DNA from: Ruminococcaceae bacterium AB4001
Lineage (GTDB): Bacteria > Bacillota > Clostridia > Saccharofermentanales > Saccharofermentanaceae
Assembly: GCA_000621765.1 (NCBI GenBank)
Contig: JHXJ01000026.1
Coordinates: 1 to 47,870 of the forward strand
Length of the DNA: 47,870 nt
Direction of reading: 5' to 3'
The notes beneath the pieces are model-generated. The model had not been told where the DNA came from and made no database searches. It saw nothing but the letters and a program-made list of their open reading frames with translations. Positions 7,595 to 15,797 of this stretch are shown here, one piece after another. How positions within the stretch are numbered: the stretch's first letter is position 1; every line of letters begins with the position of its first letter. Both the position numbers and the translations under genes were made by a program.

Positions 7595-9226
7595 ATGCGC
7601 AAGAGATCTGTAATTATATCGACCATAGTTTTATTCATCGGGCTCATTCTTATTGGAATAGGGATATTCTCATTCCACATGAAGAACAATGAGCCGGAGT
7701 ATCCTGTTTTCGACGTAAATACCGCAACTGAAAAAGACAGCGGCAAACGTTTCAGGATCGCCTTTAACAGCACCGTGGAGATTGATGACGAATACACGAT
7801 CCTTTATTCCGGAGAGACGGCAGAAGAACTGACTTCCGTCATCGGAGTGATTCCGGACTATATGGATAAGCAGGTCGATAACTACGTTTATAAAGGAACT
7901 GATATCGGCTTTACCGGAATCGTTACTTACTTAAGCGATGAGGAATACGAGGGCTTCAAGGAATCTGCGCGCCAGGCGACTGTAGAGGTCTATAAAAAGT
8001 ATGAGCCGGTCCGCGATAAGCTCGAAGAGATACTTGGCATGACCCTGGAAGAGGCCGTCGAGAATGACAGCAACAGTCTTAGACGCTGGAAGGTTGAGCT
8101 TATTCAGGGTAGTCCCTACTCAAAACTGTGCTTCCTGCTCTATACCGGAATTCTGATCTCTTTCTTCGCTCTTATAGTAGATCTCTGCTTCATCTTCGGC
8201 TGGAAGAAAAAGATAGTGATCCCGGCTGCTGTTGCGGCTCTGTTAGTAGCTTTGTTCTTCATGTTCTTCGGTATCTTCAGGACCATGTTCTCGATTGAAA
8301 AGCACGGCGGCCAGATGTATTCCATGACCAATTATTCAAGTAACCATGTCGATGCCATGCTCAATGCCAACATCGCGAGCATCCAGGACTGCATTGATTT
8401 CGTGCTTGGCGATATCCTCTACGGTTTCCCAATTGAATTCGACAAGACTTACTACGCCTGCTCTTCGTTCTTTGCGAAAACCGCATCCGGCGAGAATATC
8501 CTCGGCCGCAACTTCGACCATCCCGAGTGCGACACCGTCGTTGTTTACAGCAATCCCAAAGACGGCTACGCTTCGCTCGGCATAACCACTCCTTTCGTGG
8601 TCGGCGTCGGACATGACGAAGGAATGATATCGCCTGATTCTCCTGCAGGAAGGTTCCTTATCGCGGCTCTGCCGTATCTTATTTTCGACGGCATTAACGA
8701 AAAAGGTCTCGGCGTATCGACACTCTCCGTATACACAGGCGAACTCCACCAGGATACTGGCAAACCTGACATCATGTTCTATGCGTCAGTAAGGATCCTG
8801 CTTGATAAATGCGCGGATGTCGACGAGGCGGTAGCGCTCCTTTCGCAGTACGACATGCACTGCGATTACGGCATCTCTGGTCACCTTCTCCTGACGGATA
8901 CGGCAGGTAAATCCGTTGTCGTCGAATGGCTCGACAATGAGATGGTCGTAACGGAGACGACTTATGTCGCAAATGCCATCGTAGCTCCCGGTGAACACTA
9001 CAAAGAAGGTTCTGATGATGAGAGAAGAGATATTCTCTGCGACTGCCTTACCAACTGCGGCGGCATAGTCGACGATCAGACTGCGATGGAGTTCCTTGGC
9101 AAAGCGCAGCAGATAGATTTCACCGAGTGGTCCGCGGTCTATAACCTCGACAGGTTTGACGTAAGGATCATAAACGACGCGGATTATCAGAGCACCCCAT
9201 ATTATTTTGAGGGACGCAGGGGATAG
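7595..9226 (+). CDS. Membrane-anchored linear amide C-N hydrolase (choloylglycine/acid-ceramidase-like Ntn hydrolase)
   Basis: 543 residues. A first helix (6-26) and an outside segment to about 178 are followed by helices 179-202 and 207-228, then the catalytic domain. There, ACSSFFAKTASGE holds the likely nucleophile Cys289, followed by GRNFDHPE and DGINEKGLGVS, hallmarks of linear amide C-N hydrolases such as penicillin V acylase and bile-salt hydrolase. Ntn enzymes expose the Cys by cutting off the preceding segment; here that would leave a large three-helix membrane part, which is unusual. The substrate is an amide such as an N-acyl compound, not further definable. The domain is clearly related to the lipoprotein at 11701. 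The ribosome-binding site before 7595 is weak (TTGGGG). Confidence 0.8.
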   Translation: MRKRSVIISTIVLFIGLILIGIGIFSFHMKNNEPEYPVFDVNTATEKDSGKRFRIAFNSTVEIDDEYTILYSGETAEELTSVIGVIPDYMDKQVDNYVYKGTDIGFTGIVTYLSDEEYEGFKESARQATVEVYKKYEPVRDKLEEILGMTLEEAVENDSNSLRRWKVELIQGSPYSKLCFLLYTGILISFFALIVDLCFIFGWKKKIVIPAAVAALLVALFFMFFGIFRTMFSIEKHGGQMYSMTNYSSNHVDAMLNANIASIQDCIDFVLGDILYGFPIEFDKTYYACSSFFAKTASGENILGRNFDHPECDTVVVYSNPKDGYASLGITTPFVVGVGHDEGMISPDSPAGRFLIAALPYLIFDGINEKGLGVSTLSVYTGELHQDTGKPDIMFYASVRILLDKCADVDEAVALLSQYDMHCDYGISGHLLLTDTAGKSVVVEWLDNEMVVTETTYVANAIVAPGEHYKEGSDDERRDILCDCLTNCGGIVDDQTAMEFLGKAQQIDFTEWSAVYNLDRFDVRIINDADYQSTPYYFEGRRG

Positions 9227-9266
9227 TGTTATTATCTTCTTCTAAGAATCAGGAGGTGTCAGGCTT

Positions 9267-9800
9267 ATGATCTTATCTGACAGAACAATCGAAAAAATGC
9301 TCGCTGAAAAAACACTTGTGATCGAACCTGTTACTAAAGAACAGATCCAGCCCGCAAGTGTGGACATAAGATTAGGCAATACGTTCAGTGTTGTCGACGA
9401 CTCGCCGTCCGGAGTGATCACGCTCGGCTCACAGATCAACTACAAGACGATTACTACTGATACATATCTGATCCTGCCCGGACAGTTCGTTCTGGCAACG
9501 ACAATGGAGTATTTCGAACTGCCTGACAACCTGACAGCTTTTGTTGAAGGAAGGAGCTCACTTGGCAGAATGGGACTTTTCATCCAGAACGCCGGATGGG
9601 TCGATCCCGGATTCAAGGGAGAGATCACTTTAGAGCTTTATAACGCAAACAGATGCGCCATTGAGCTTAAGAGCGGAAGAAGAGTCGGCCAGCTTGTATT
9701 TGCGCTCATGGACGACCATGCAAAGAACCCTTACGACGGCAAGTATCAGGGCCAGAAAGGCGCGACAGGTTCAAGAGTTTTCATGGATGCCGATAAGTAA
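9267..9800 (+). CDS. dcd: dCTP deaminase (possibly bifunctional with dUTPase activity)
   Basis: 177 residues, full length for the family. It shows the nucleotide-binding EGRSSLGR (94-101), [19 protein letters not shown] (108-126) with the catalytic Glu123, and the C-terminal [10 protein letters not shown] (158-167) that closes over the triphosphate. The enzyme deaminates dCTP to dUTP in the cytoplasm, the first step to dTMP in many bacteria. Some Gram-positive and archaeal relatives also hydrolyse dUTP to dUMP; sequence alone does not settle this. A perfect AGGAGGTG ribosome-binding site (9251-9258) fixes the start. The MBL-fold gene follows after 32 bases, probably in one transcript. Confidence 0.95.
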   Translation: MILSDRTIEKMLAEKTLVIEPVTKEQIQPASVDIRLGNTFSVVDDSPSGVITLGSQINYKTITTDTYLILPGQFVLATTMEYFELPDNLTAFVEGRSSLGRMGLFIQNAGWVDPGFKGEITLELYNANRCAIELKSGRRVGQLVFALMDDHAKNPYDGKYQGQKGATGSRVFMDADK

Positions 9801-9832
9801 TTCCTTTCTTGTTCAAAGGAGACCGGCACAGG

Positions 9833-10456
9833 ATGAATATTCAGTGGATAAAAGGCAAGACCGATAACTGCTACATCGTTTCACAGGGCAAGGATGCGAT
9901 ACTTGTCGATACGGCAAGCGGCGAAGTTTACGAACAGGTGCTTACTGAATGCAGCAAGTATAATATGCGCCTTATCGTGCTGACACACGTGCATTTCGAT
10001 CACGCGGAAAACGCTTACAGACTCTCTGAGCATTTCGGCATACCGGTCGCATATCACGCTGCGGACGAGAACCTTTTCGAGAGCTTCGAAAACCAGCCGA
10101 TGAAGTCATATGGAATAGTCGGCAAAGTGGTGCTGAGCGCATCGCTTAAAGTGCTGCGCGAAACAGTTGTGAAAAAGCCCGAAAATGTTATCTGCATCAA
10201 AGAGGGAGACGATCTGTCTTCTTACGGCATCGATGCGAAGATAATTGAACTCCCCGGGCATACGGCAGGGTCTATCGGCGTTGATGTCGGAGGCACTGAC
10301 CTCATCGTCGGCGATGCACTCGATAACTGGATCTTTCCTGCCAAAGGACATCTTTATACCAATATGGACAGCATCAACAGCAGTGCCGAAAAGATCCGCA
10401 GTCTCGGACCGAGAAAGATCTACTACGGTCACGGAAAGCCGACGGAGAGAAAATAA
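9833..10456 (+). CDS. MBL-fold metallo-hydrolase
   Basis: 207 residues with the metallo-beta-lactamase fold motifs: THVHFDH (51-57) for the first metal pair, ELPGHTAGSIG near 140, GDAL near 157 and YYGHGKP close to the end. This is the glyoxalase-II-like subgroup, which hydrolyses thioesters or other esters with two zinc ions; the substrate is unknown. A TTG 24 bases upstream in frame could be read as a start, but AAGGAGA (9816-9822) fits ATG 9833 at ten bases. It follows the dCTP deaminase gene closely. Confidence 0.88.
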   Translation: MNIQWIKGKTDNCYIVSQGKDAILVDTASGEVYEQVLTECSKYNMRLIVLTHVHFDHAENAYRLSEHFGIPVAYHAADENLFESFENQPMKSYGIVGKVVLSASLKVLRETVVKKPENVICIKEGDDLSSYGIDAKIIELPGHTAGSIGVDVGGTDLIVGDALDNWIFPAKGHLYTNMDSINSSAEKIRSLGPRKIYYGHGKPTERK

Positions 10457-10481
10457 AACATCTGAGAAAGGGGTAACTACT

Positions 10482-10649
10482 ATGTGTGAGATATGGGAAG
10501 AGATAAGGAACGAAGGAATTATGGAAGGAAAGATCGAATTGGCTACCAATCTCATAAAGGATGGTGCTTATTCATTAGAAAAAATTGCTGAACTGACTGG
10601 AATATCCATTGATAAGATCAGAGAACTTGCGGGCAATCTTTCTGCATAA
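10482..10649 (+). CDS. Small protein resembling the C-terminal tail of Rpn/PD-(D/E)XK family transposase-like nucleases
   Basis: 55 residues: an acidic start (MCEIWEEIRNEGIMEGK) followed by a small helix-turn-helix-like stretch (LIKDGAYSLEKIAELTGIS). Many clostridial Rpn-type proteins end with an MCxxWEE...EGxxEG segment plus such a helical pair, and in Escherichia coli the internally started short form of Rpn works as an antitoxin to the full protein. Here the tail stands alone, with its own ribosome-binding site (GAAAGGGG, 10466-10473) and a terminator behind. Neither the nuclease part nor its relics are seen upstream. It may be a remnant or a free antitoxin-like protein. Confidence 0.6.
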   Translation: MCEIWEEIRNEGIMEGKIELATNLIKDGAYSLEKIAELTGISIDKIRELAGNLSA

Positions 10650-10678
10650 CACGGAAATAATACAAACTGATTCAAATG

Positions 10679-10708
10679 GAGCTGTCTCTAAAAAAGTCAG
10701 CTCTTTTT
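10679..10708 (+). terminator. Rho-independent terminator after the dcd-MBL-small ORF group
   Basis: GAGCTG (10679-10684) pairs perfectly with CAGCTC (10698-10703), followed by TTTTT. The loop is 13 bases. Confidence 0.75.
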
Positions 10709-10737
10709 CATTTCCCTGACAGCTACCGTTAATTGCT

Positions 10738-11583
10738 TCACCCCATGAAAGCTTTAACTTCTTCCAGCCTTCTCGTTGCGACATCCCTGCCGAGATCGTA
10801 TACGCGCTGCAGTTCCGAAGGATCGTGAACGACCGTCTTTAACCCGAGCGGTGCGTCAGGCCGGATGACCAGCGTGTTGCCCTCTTTTTCGCACCGGCTG
10901 ACATATGCCGTCTGTTCGTTGTACATGTCAGGGCGCGCGTAGAGCGCTTTGGCGATCTCAGGATGCTTCAAGGTCAGGAGTTTTACCAGAGGCATGACCT
11001 TCATCTGCTTCTTTACGAAGCCTTCAGGCTGCGTGAGGATGACTATGTTCTTCTCGAATCCGTGCTCGCGCATGTATTTCAGAGGGATCGAGTCCTGCAT
11101 GCCGCCGTCAAGATATTTGGCGCCTCCGATCTTTACGGGCCTGGACAGGATAGGCTGTGATGCGGATGCGCGCATGAAGGCGAGGTCATCGCCTTCGCAG
11201 GTCGGCATTGTGTGGTAAACAGCCTCGCCCGTATCGATATCCATGGCGACCACGATGAAATCCATGGGGTTCGCGCGGTATGTCTCCTCATCGAAAATGT
11301 CCAGCTCCTGCGGGATCGTTTCGTATCCGAATTTCGCGCCGAAAACATCACCTGTCAGAAGCCATGAACGGAAAGAGCAGAACTTCCAGTAGTTGCAGAA
11401 TCTCGTGGCATAGCGCCTTACGCGGTCGGTCTGCTTTGACTTGTAGTTGCAGCCGAATGCCGCACCGGCGGATACGCCGATAGTGGCATCGAATTCAATG
11501 TTGTTTTCGAGGAAGACGTCCATGACTCCTGCGGTAAAGAGTCCGCGCATGGCACCGCCTTCCAGGACCAATCCTTTTTTCAT
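10738..11583 (-). CDS. Patatin-like phospholipase family protein
   Basis: 281 residues from ATG 11583. The N-terminus carries the patatin oxyanion loop GLVLEGGAMRG (4-14) and the nucleophile elbow GVSAG (36-40, Ser38). The second catalytic residue is the Asp in LDGGMQDSIP. Together these make the Ser-Asp dyad of patatin lipid acyl hydrolases, which release fatty acids from phospholipids or glycerolipids. No signal peptide is seen, so it is probably cytoplasmic or membrane-associated. A TTG 30 bases upstream lengthens the frame but lacks a better ribosome-binding site; AGGAA precedes ATG 11583 by about ten bases. It is transcribed in the same direction as the Ntn lipoprotein upstream of it. 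Confidence 0.88.
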   Translation of the reverse strand: MKKGLVLEGGAMRGLFTAGVMDVFLENNIEFDATIGVSAGAAFGCNYKSKQTDRVRRYATRFCNYWKFCSFRSWLLTGDVFGAKFGYETIPQELDIFDEETYRANPMDFIVVAMDIDTGEAVYHTMPTCEGDDLAFMRASASQPILSRPVKIGGAKYLDGGMQDSIPLKYMREHGFEKNIVILTQPEGFVKKQMKVMPLVKLLTLKHPEIAKALYARPDMYNEQTAYVSRCEKEGNTLVIRPDAPLGLKTVVHDPSELQRVYDLGRDVATRRLEEVKAFMG

Positions 11584-11700
11584 TGCGAGATTCTTCCTGC
11601 CTTGTGTTTTCAATCCCGTATTTTACCTAAATTCCCTGAGCGCGAAAATAGGCAGATTTCAGAATGTCCGCATTTGTCCGTTATCAAGAAAAAATAGAAA

Positions 11701-12732
11701 TTACTTTGACCCGATCTGTCCCTTAAACGAATACGTATTGGCGTAATCTGTGTTAAAGCAGACATCTACGGAGAAATTGTCGAGATCGTAGACGGCGGAC
11801 CAGTGGGTGTTGGACTGCCGGGCGGTTTTAAGAACGCTCATGGCGTCGGCTGAGGTCATTGCGCCTGAATCGATGCCGTTGTGTATCTTTGCGTAGCGGT
11901 GATCGTAGTCCTTATTCATGTCTCCCAGATAGAGCGGGAAGTTGGTGACTGCCGTGTCTTCGACAGTGACGAGCTCGCCTTCGCTTGTCCACTCTACCGT
12001 TACGGCGCGGCCGCTCGTGTCGGTCAGGAATATGTGGTAGGTAGCAGAGCTGCGGGGCGAATACATGTCGTAACTATCAAGAAGCGTGACGGCCTCGTCG
12101 ATCGTGGCGCAGTTATCTAGAATGACGCGGACTGCGGAGTAGAGAAGGAGGTCGTCTTTGGAAGTATCAATAACGGTGGGCCTTACGGACAGTTCGAGGA
12201 TTGATGCGCCGAGGCCTTTTTCGTTGATGCCGTCGCAGATGCACCAGGGTGCGGCCAGCAGGAGGGTGCGGGCGCTCTCGTCATCCATGGAATATTTTCC
12301 GTCAGATCCGATGTTTACATGCATGAGGTCGACGATGCCTATCGAGGCATAGCCGCTTTGAGGTGCCGTACGGATGACCAGTGAGTCTCCCTGTTTCATG
12401 TCGTAGTTGCGCCCGAAAAGGTGACTGCCGTCAGAGCCGGGGACCGCAAAAGAACTGCAGCCGAAGTCCGGAATGTCTCCGGTGGGGACCCCATGCGTAA
12501 GGTTTGAGGTCATCCAGATGTCGAACTGCGTGACGTCCGTGATGTTCGCTGCCAGGTATTCGCCGGCCTTGTAGTCGGCATAATAGTCCATGACGTAGAT
12601 GCCGTCTGCGACTTTATTCAGGGAATCAAGAGTCTTTTTCTCAGGATCTTTTTGAAGACATGCGGCCGAGCTTAAGCCGACCGAAAATAGCAGTGCGGTC
12701 GAAGCGATCTGTCTGATGAGTTTTTTGTTCAT
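11701..12732 (-). CDS. Lipid-anchored linear amide C-N hydrolase (Ntn hydrolase)
   Basis: 343 residues from ATG 12732. The signal peptide ends LSSAAC, making Cys25 the lipid-carrying residue. The catalytic block FGCSSFAVPGSDGSHLFGRNYD gives nucleophile Cys92; CDGINEKGLGAS follows, as in the gene at 7595. The enzyme should cut a linear amide on the outer face of the membrane. Like acid ceramidase, maturation would cleave before Cys92, leaving a short lipidated subunit of about 67 residues attached to the catalytic one. AGGAA precedes the start by about ten bases; an upstream in-frame ATG at 12792 would bury the signal peptide and is rejected. Confidence 0.83.
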   Translation of the reverse strand: MNKKLIRQIASTALLFSVGLSSAACLQKDPEKKTLDSLNKVADGIYVMDYYADYKAGEYLAANITDVTQFDIWMTSNLTHGVPTGDIPDFGCSSFAVPGSDGSHLFGRNYDMKQGDSLVIRTAPQSGYASIGIVDLMHVNIGSDGKYSMDDESARTLLLAAPWCICDGINEKGLGASILELSVRPTVIDTSKDDLLLYSAVRVILDNCATIDEAVTLLDSYDMYSPRSSATYHIFLTDTSGRAVTVEWTSEGELVTVEDTAVTNFPLYLGDMNKDYDHRYAKIHNGIDSGAMTSADAMSVLKTARQSNTHWSAVYDLDNFSVDVCFNTDYANTYSFKGQIGSK

Positions 12733-12863
12733 GTTACGGCTTCCTTTTCTGATGACCAGATAATTATATGAAACGGCCGGACTGACGAACACGGGATAAA
12801 ATCGGACGGATTGCAGGAGAAAATCAAGTTATTGGGCTTTGCAACTTTTAGAAGCCTTTGACT

Positions 12864-12888
12864 GTATATAACATATACAAGGGGAGGA
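12864..12888 (+). promoter_or_regulatory. Inverted repeat and ribosome-binding site before lipoprotein gene
   Basis: GTATAT (12864-12869) and ATATAC (12873-12878) form a perfect inverted repeat with a three-base spacer at the likely -10 region. GGGGAGGA (12881-12888) is a strong ribosome-binding site for ATG 12898. The repeat could be an operator. Confidence 0.4.
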
Positions 12889-12897
12889 ATTGTAACT

Positions 12898-13590
12898 ATG
12901 TTAAACAAGGGTATTGCCAGTATTTTGATGCTTTCGGTTTCCGCCGGACTACTCTTTTCGGGCTGCGGAAAGACTACGGGAAACCATGACGAGAGCATGG
13001 CCACGACTACTTTAGACAGGGATTTTTCGTCTGTCCAGACATCATCGGATAATGGCGTGATCAACCACGGTCACAGCATAAAAGACAGAACTGAACCTGA
13101 TCCGAGAGAGATACGCCGCTCGTCAGACGTGATCCTCACGGAGGCCGAAGCTTATAAATTCTTCATGGACAGCATCGAGTTCCGGGAACCCGGACTTGAG
13201 TTTGTGCTTACCGATACCTCTGATGACGATCCCGGTGCTTACATGTGGTATGAGTTCACGGCTGTCTACGACGGATATCTTGTAATGAACGCGACTTTCA
13301 CGGTCATTGCGTTCACTGACGGTTCCATCCTTGAAGGCAGGTACGAGTTCACGGAATGCGCTTTCTATGACAGCAGCGATGTATTGAAAGCGGAAGACGC
13401 CCTCAAAAAATACCGCGAAAATACCGGCGATAACAGGGAAATGCGCCTTAAAGACAAATGCTATTTCTATTCAGGCGGATACAACGAAAGATGCCCTATG
13501 GTATATGTCTACCGTTACAGTGAAGGAAAGATCCTGATCAACGCAGCGACAGGCGAGATGGTCGGTCTTTATAAAGACTGGATCGATTAA
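12898..13590 (+). CDS. Lipoprotein of unknown function (PepSY-like C-terminal part)
   Basis: 230 residues with a lipobox LLFSGC (Cys23), a Ser/Thr-rich spacer to about residue 60, then a globular part. The last 60 residues, with AEDALKKYRENTG, PMVYVYRY and ILINAATGEMVG, look like a PepSY/propeptide-type module (helix, then strands ending in a xNAxTGE turn). Such modules often inhibit or chaperone proteases, but the match is by pattern only. It is transcribed divergently from the Ntn lipoprotein, so the two may share control through the 165-base gap. Confidence 0.6.
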   Translation: MLNKGIASILMLSVSAGLLFSGCGKTTGNHDESMATTTLDRDFSSVQTSSDNGVINHGHSIKDRTEPDPREIRRSSDVILTEAEAYKFFMDSIEFREPGLEFVLTDTSDDDPGAYMWYEFTAVYDGYLVMNATFTVIAFTDGSILEGRYEFTECAFYDSSDVLKAEDALKKYRENTGDNREMRLKDKCYFYSGGYNERCPMVYVYRYSEGKILINAATGEMVGLYKDWID

Positions 13591-13665
13591 AGCTGCGCGC
13601 CTGCCGTTTTCTCGAAAAGCGTTCCCCCCGGAACCCCGCCGGCATATATCTGACGCCTGTTTTAT

Positions 13666-13680
13666 GGACAAAACCTGTCC
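13666..13680. promoter_or_regulatory. GGACA-n5-TGTCC inverted repeat
   Basis: Perfect five-base arms (13666-13670 and 13676-13680) in the gap between two genes. A very similar element occurs at 43018-43033. Could be a repressor site or a small hairpin; no T-run follows. Confidence 0.3.
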
Positions 13681-13774
13681 GTAAACTTATACTTGACCTT
13701 AATTGGTAATGAGGCGTGAAGTTCAATAACGGACGCGCCTTCAGGCATAAAGATATAGGGAAACAGGGGAAAAC

Positions 13775-14908
13775 ATGGGATTTATCAGCAACGTTACCGG
13801 CGTCATATCGGATTCAATAAGTTCAGAGCTTAACGATCAGTATCTTGAGACGTTCAGGACTGATTCTTTAGGACAGGAACTGCTCGTAAAGCGCGCGCAC
13901 CGCATGAATTCCAAAGGCTTTAACCAGGGCAGCAGCGAGATCATTACGGCAGGGTCCAAGGTACTCGTTCCTGAAAGCACATATGCTCTCATGGTCGACA
14001 ACGGCAAGATCGTCGACACTGTTTCCACTCCCGGCATGTACACCTGGGAAAACTCATCTTCCGCGTCCATTCTTACGGGAAATGTGAAGGGCGTAATGGG
14101 GGATGTTTTTGACAGGTTCAGATTCGCAGGCGAAGTCGCGAAAAGCCAGAGGATCTACTATGTAAACGGCCTCGAGATCCTTGACCAGACCAGCAGGGAA
14201 TACCTTAAGGTTCCTTATCCCGATCCTTTTTACGGAACGCTGTATGTCCAATTCAGGATAACTTTCTCATTCAGGATCGTCGACCCGGTCAAATTCTTCA
14301 AGAAGACCGGCAAGACCACGACCGTTTACGATTACATGGGTTCTCCCGAACGGCCGAAGCAGCCGTTCCTGGAAGTTCAGGATCATATGGAAGAAGCGCT
14401 CAATCTCTGCGCCACCCGCGAAAAGATCCCGTTCTTCAAGCTCATTTCAAACAAAACCAACCTGAGAGATTCAGTTAATGAAGTAGTGTCCAAGCTTTGG
14501 GCAGAGCAGCGCGGCATGGCCGTCGAGACGATCGCGCTGACAGATATCACACTCGACCCGGCTTCCAGAGCGCGTGTCGAACAGTTCGATTCCGCAAAGC
14601 TCTTCGGTGACGATCCGGCTGCGCTCGCGTCAATGCTCGCACTGGGATTCACGGAAGCAATGAAGTCTGCCGGCTCTAATCCTGCAGGCGCAATGACAGG
14701 ATTCGCGGGAGTCGGAATGGCAGGCAGCGCCATGAACGGAACAGCAGGAATGGCAGATCCCCTGAGCAGATTTAGAGGAACAGAAAAGTTGGATGAAGCA
14801 ACCGGACCTGAGACCTGTCCGTTCTGCGGTACACCGCTGTCTTTGCAGACACGTCTGGATCACTGCCCGGCCTGTTATGCGGACTTAAGACCTTACTATC
14901 CTTCCTGA
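13775..14908 (+). CDS. SPFH/virion-core-protein-like protein with C-terminal zinc ribbon
   Basis: 377 residues. The N-terminal part (SELNDQYLETFRTDSLGQELLVKRAHRMN, with VLVPESTYALMVDNGKIVDTVSTPGMYTW) matches bacterial proteins annotated as SPFH-domain or 'virion core protein', related to YdjI of Bacillus. A central strand region (FYGTLYVQFRITFSFRIVDP) is the SPFH fold core. After a Gly/Ala/Met-rich linker (about 285-330) a zinc ribbon closes the protein: CPFCG and CPAC, each CxxC. SPFH proteins assemble as membrane rafts or scaffolds; the YdjI type works with the membrane-stress machinery in Bacillus. It is followed by lipoproteins and another zinc-ribbon protein (15798). Confidence 0.83.
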   Translation: MGFISNVTGVISDSISSELNDQYLETFRTDSLGQELLVKRAHRMNSKGFNQGSSEIITAGSKVLVPESTYALMVDNGKIVDTVSTPGMYTWENSSSASILTGNVKGVMGDVFDRFRFAGEVAKSQRIYYVNGLEILDQTSREYLKVPYPDPFYGTLYVQFRITFSFRIVDPVKFFKKTGKTTTVYDYMGSPERPKQPFLEVQDHMEEALNLCATREKIPFFKLISNKTNLRDSVNEVVSKLWAEQRGMAVETIALTDITLDPASRARVEQFDSAKLFGDDPAALASMLALGFTEAMKSAGSNPAGAMTGFAGVGMAGSAMNGTAGMADPLSRFRGTEKLDEATGPETCPFCGTPLSLQTRLDHCPACYADLRPYYPS

Positions 14909-14963
14909 CTGTTTTCGTAAACAGACAGCAGATCCGCGAAAGATACCCATTCAGCGTGAATGA

Positions 14964-15000
14964 TATAATGGACCCATCCGGAATAAGAAACCGGGCGGAT
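14964..15000 (+). promoter_or_regulatory. TATAAT promoter box and leader hairpin
   Basis: TATAAT at 14964-14969 (as TGATATAATG) is followed by a hairpin with ATCCG (14976-14980) and CGGAT (14996-15000) arms, in the leader of the lipoprotein gene at 15024. Confidence 0.5.
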
Positions 15001-15023
15001 CAGTTTGAATGAGCGGGGATACC

Positions 15024-15776
15024 ATGAAGAAAAACAGGATAAAGACATTGATAATGGCTTTGGCTTTGTGTGCGGGGCTGCTTTTGACATCATGCAGCGA
15101 TGCCAATAAGGGCGGCAAGATCGAGGACATGCTGGAAGATACATATGGCGGTAATTTCAAGCTGATCTCAAGCACGCCCTGTAATGATTTTCCGTTCCCG
15201 TATCTCAATTACATTGCTCCGACTTATTACCAGTACAGGTATGAGTGGAATAAGGTTAAGGGCAACGTGCATTCGATAGTGGCTGTTACGACGAAGGGTG
15301 ACGGTTATCAGACCAATGCCAACCACGTCAGATATCATGAGGATCTGGATGACTATTTTAGAAATGTGCTCGAGGAAAACTTCCCGGGCAGAGTAGTCGC
15401 ATCTTTCTTCATGCTTGAATACGGCTCTTTTGAGACTGAGATTGTAGACATGGATTTTGATGATGTGCTCTATTCTGATGACTGGGATTACTCCATACAG
15501 TTCATTGTAGCGGTCGATGATGTAAACGATCACAAGGCAGTCGAAAAGGCTGTCGAAAAAACTTTCGAAGATTACCGGATGAGGGTTGAAGCACATGTGA
15601 TCTCAGTCGATGACGTCGACGACGTGATCAGCTCTGTCGATTTTTCGGAAGAAGATGAGATGCAGCTTTATTTCGATCACGAGCAACAGCTCCCGAAGCA
15701 CGAATACTATCTCTATCATTCGCGCAAGGATATGAAAGGCGCCACCGGATGGTATGAGATGAATGGCAGAGGATAA
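15024..15776 (+). CDS. Lipoprotein of unknown function
   Basis: 250 residues with a lipoprotein signal peptide ending LLLTSC (Cys24). The mature part is acidic, rich in Asp and Tyr, with long charged runs (VDDVNDHKAVEKAVEKTF and VDDVDDVIS). No domain is recognised. ATG 15024 is chosen over the in-frame ATG 15009, because GGGG at 15014-15017 lies six bases upstream of it and the signal peptide begins MKKNR. It probably forms one unit with the zinc-ribbon gene 21 bases downstream. Confidence 0.68.
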   Translation: MKKNRIKTLIMALALCAGLLLTSCSDANKGGKIEDMLEDTYGGNFKLISSTPCNDFPFPYLNYIAPTYYQYRYEWNKVKGNVHSIVAVTTKGDGYQTNANHVRYHEDLDDYFRNVLEENFPGRVVASFFMLEYGSFETEIVDMDFDDVLYSDDWDYSIQFIVAVDDVNDHKAVEKAVEKTFEDYRMRVEAHVISVDDVDDVISSVDFSEEDEMQLYFDHEQQLPKHEYYLYHSRKDMKGATGWYEMNGRG

Positions 15777-15797
15777 GGCTTGAAATAGGGGATGGAT

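Noticed and set aside
9267..9800. dCTP deaminase as a phage gene
   Set aside because: No phage structural or replication genes are near, and the gene is normal in bacterial chromosomes.
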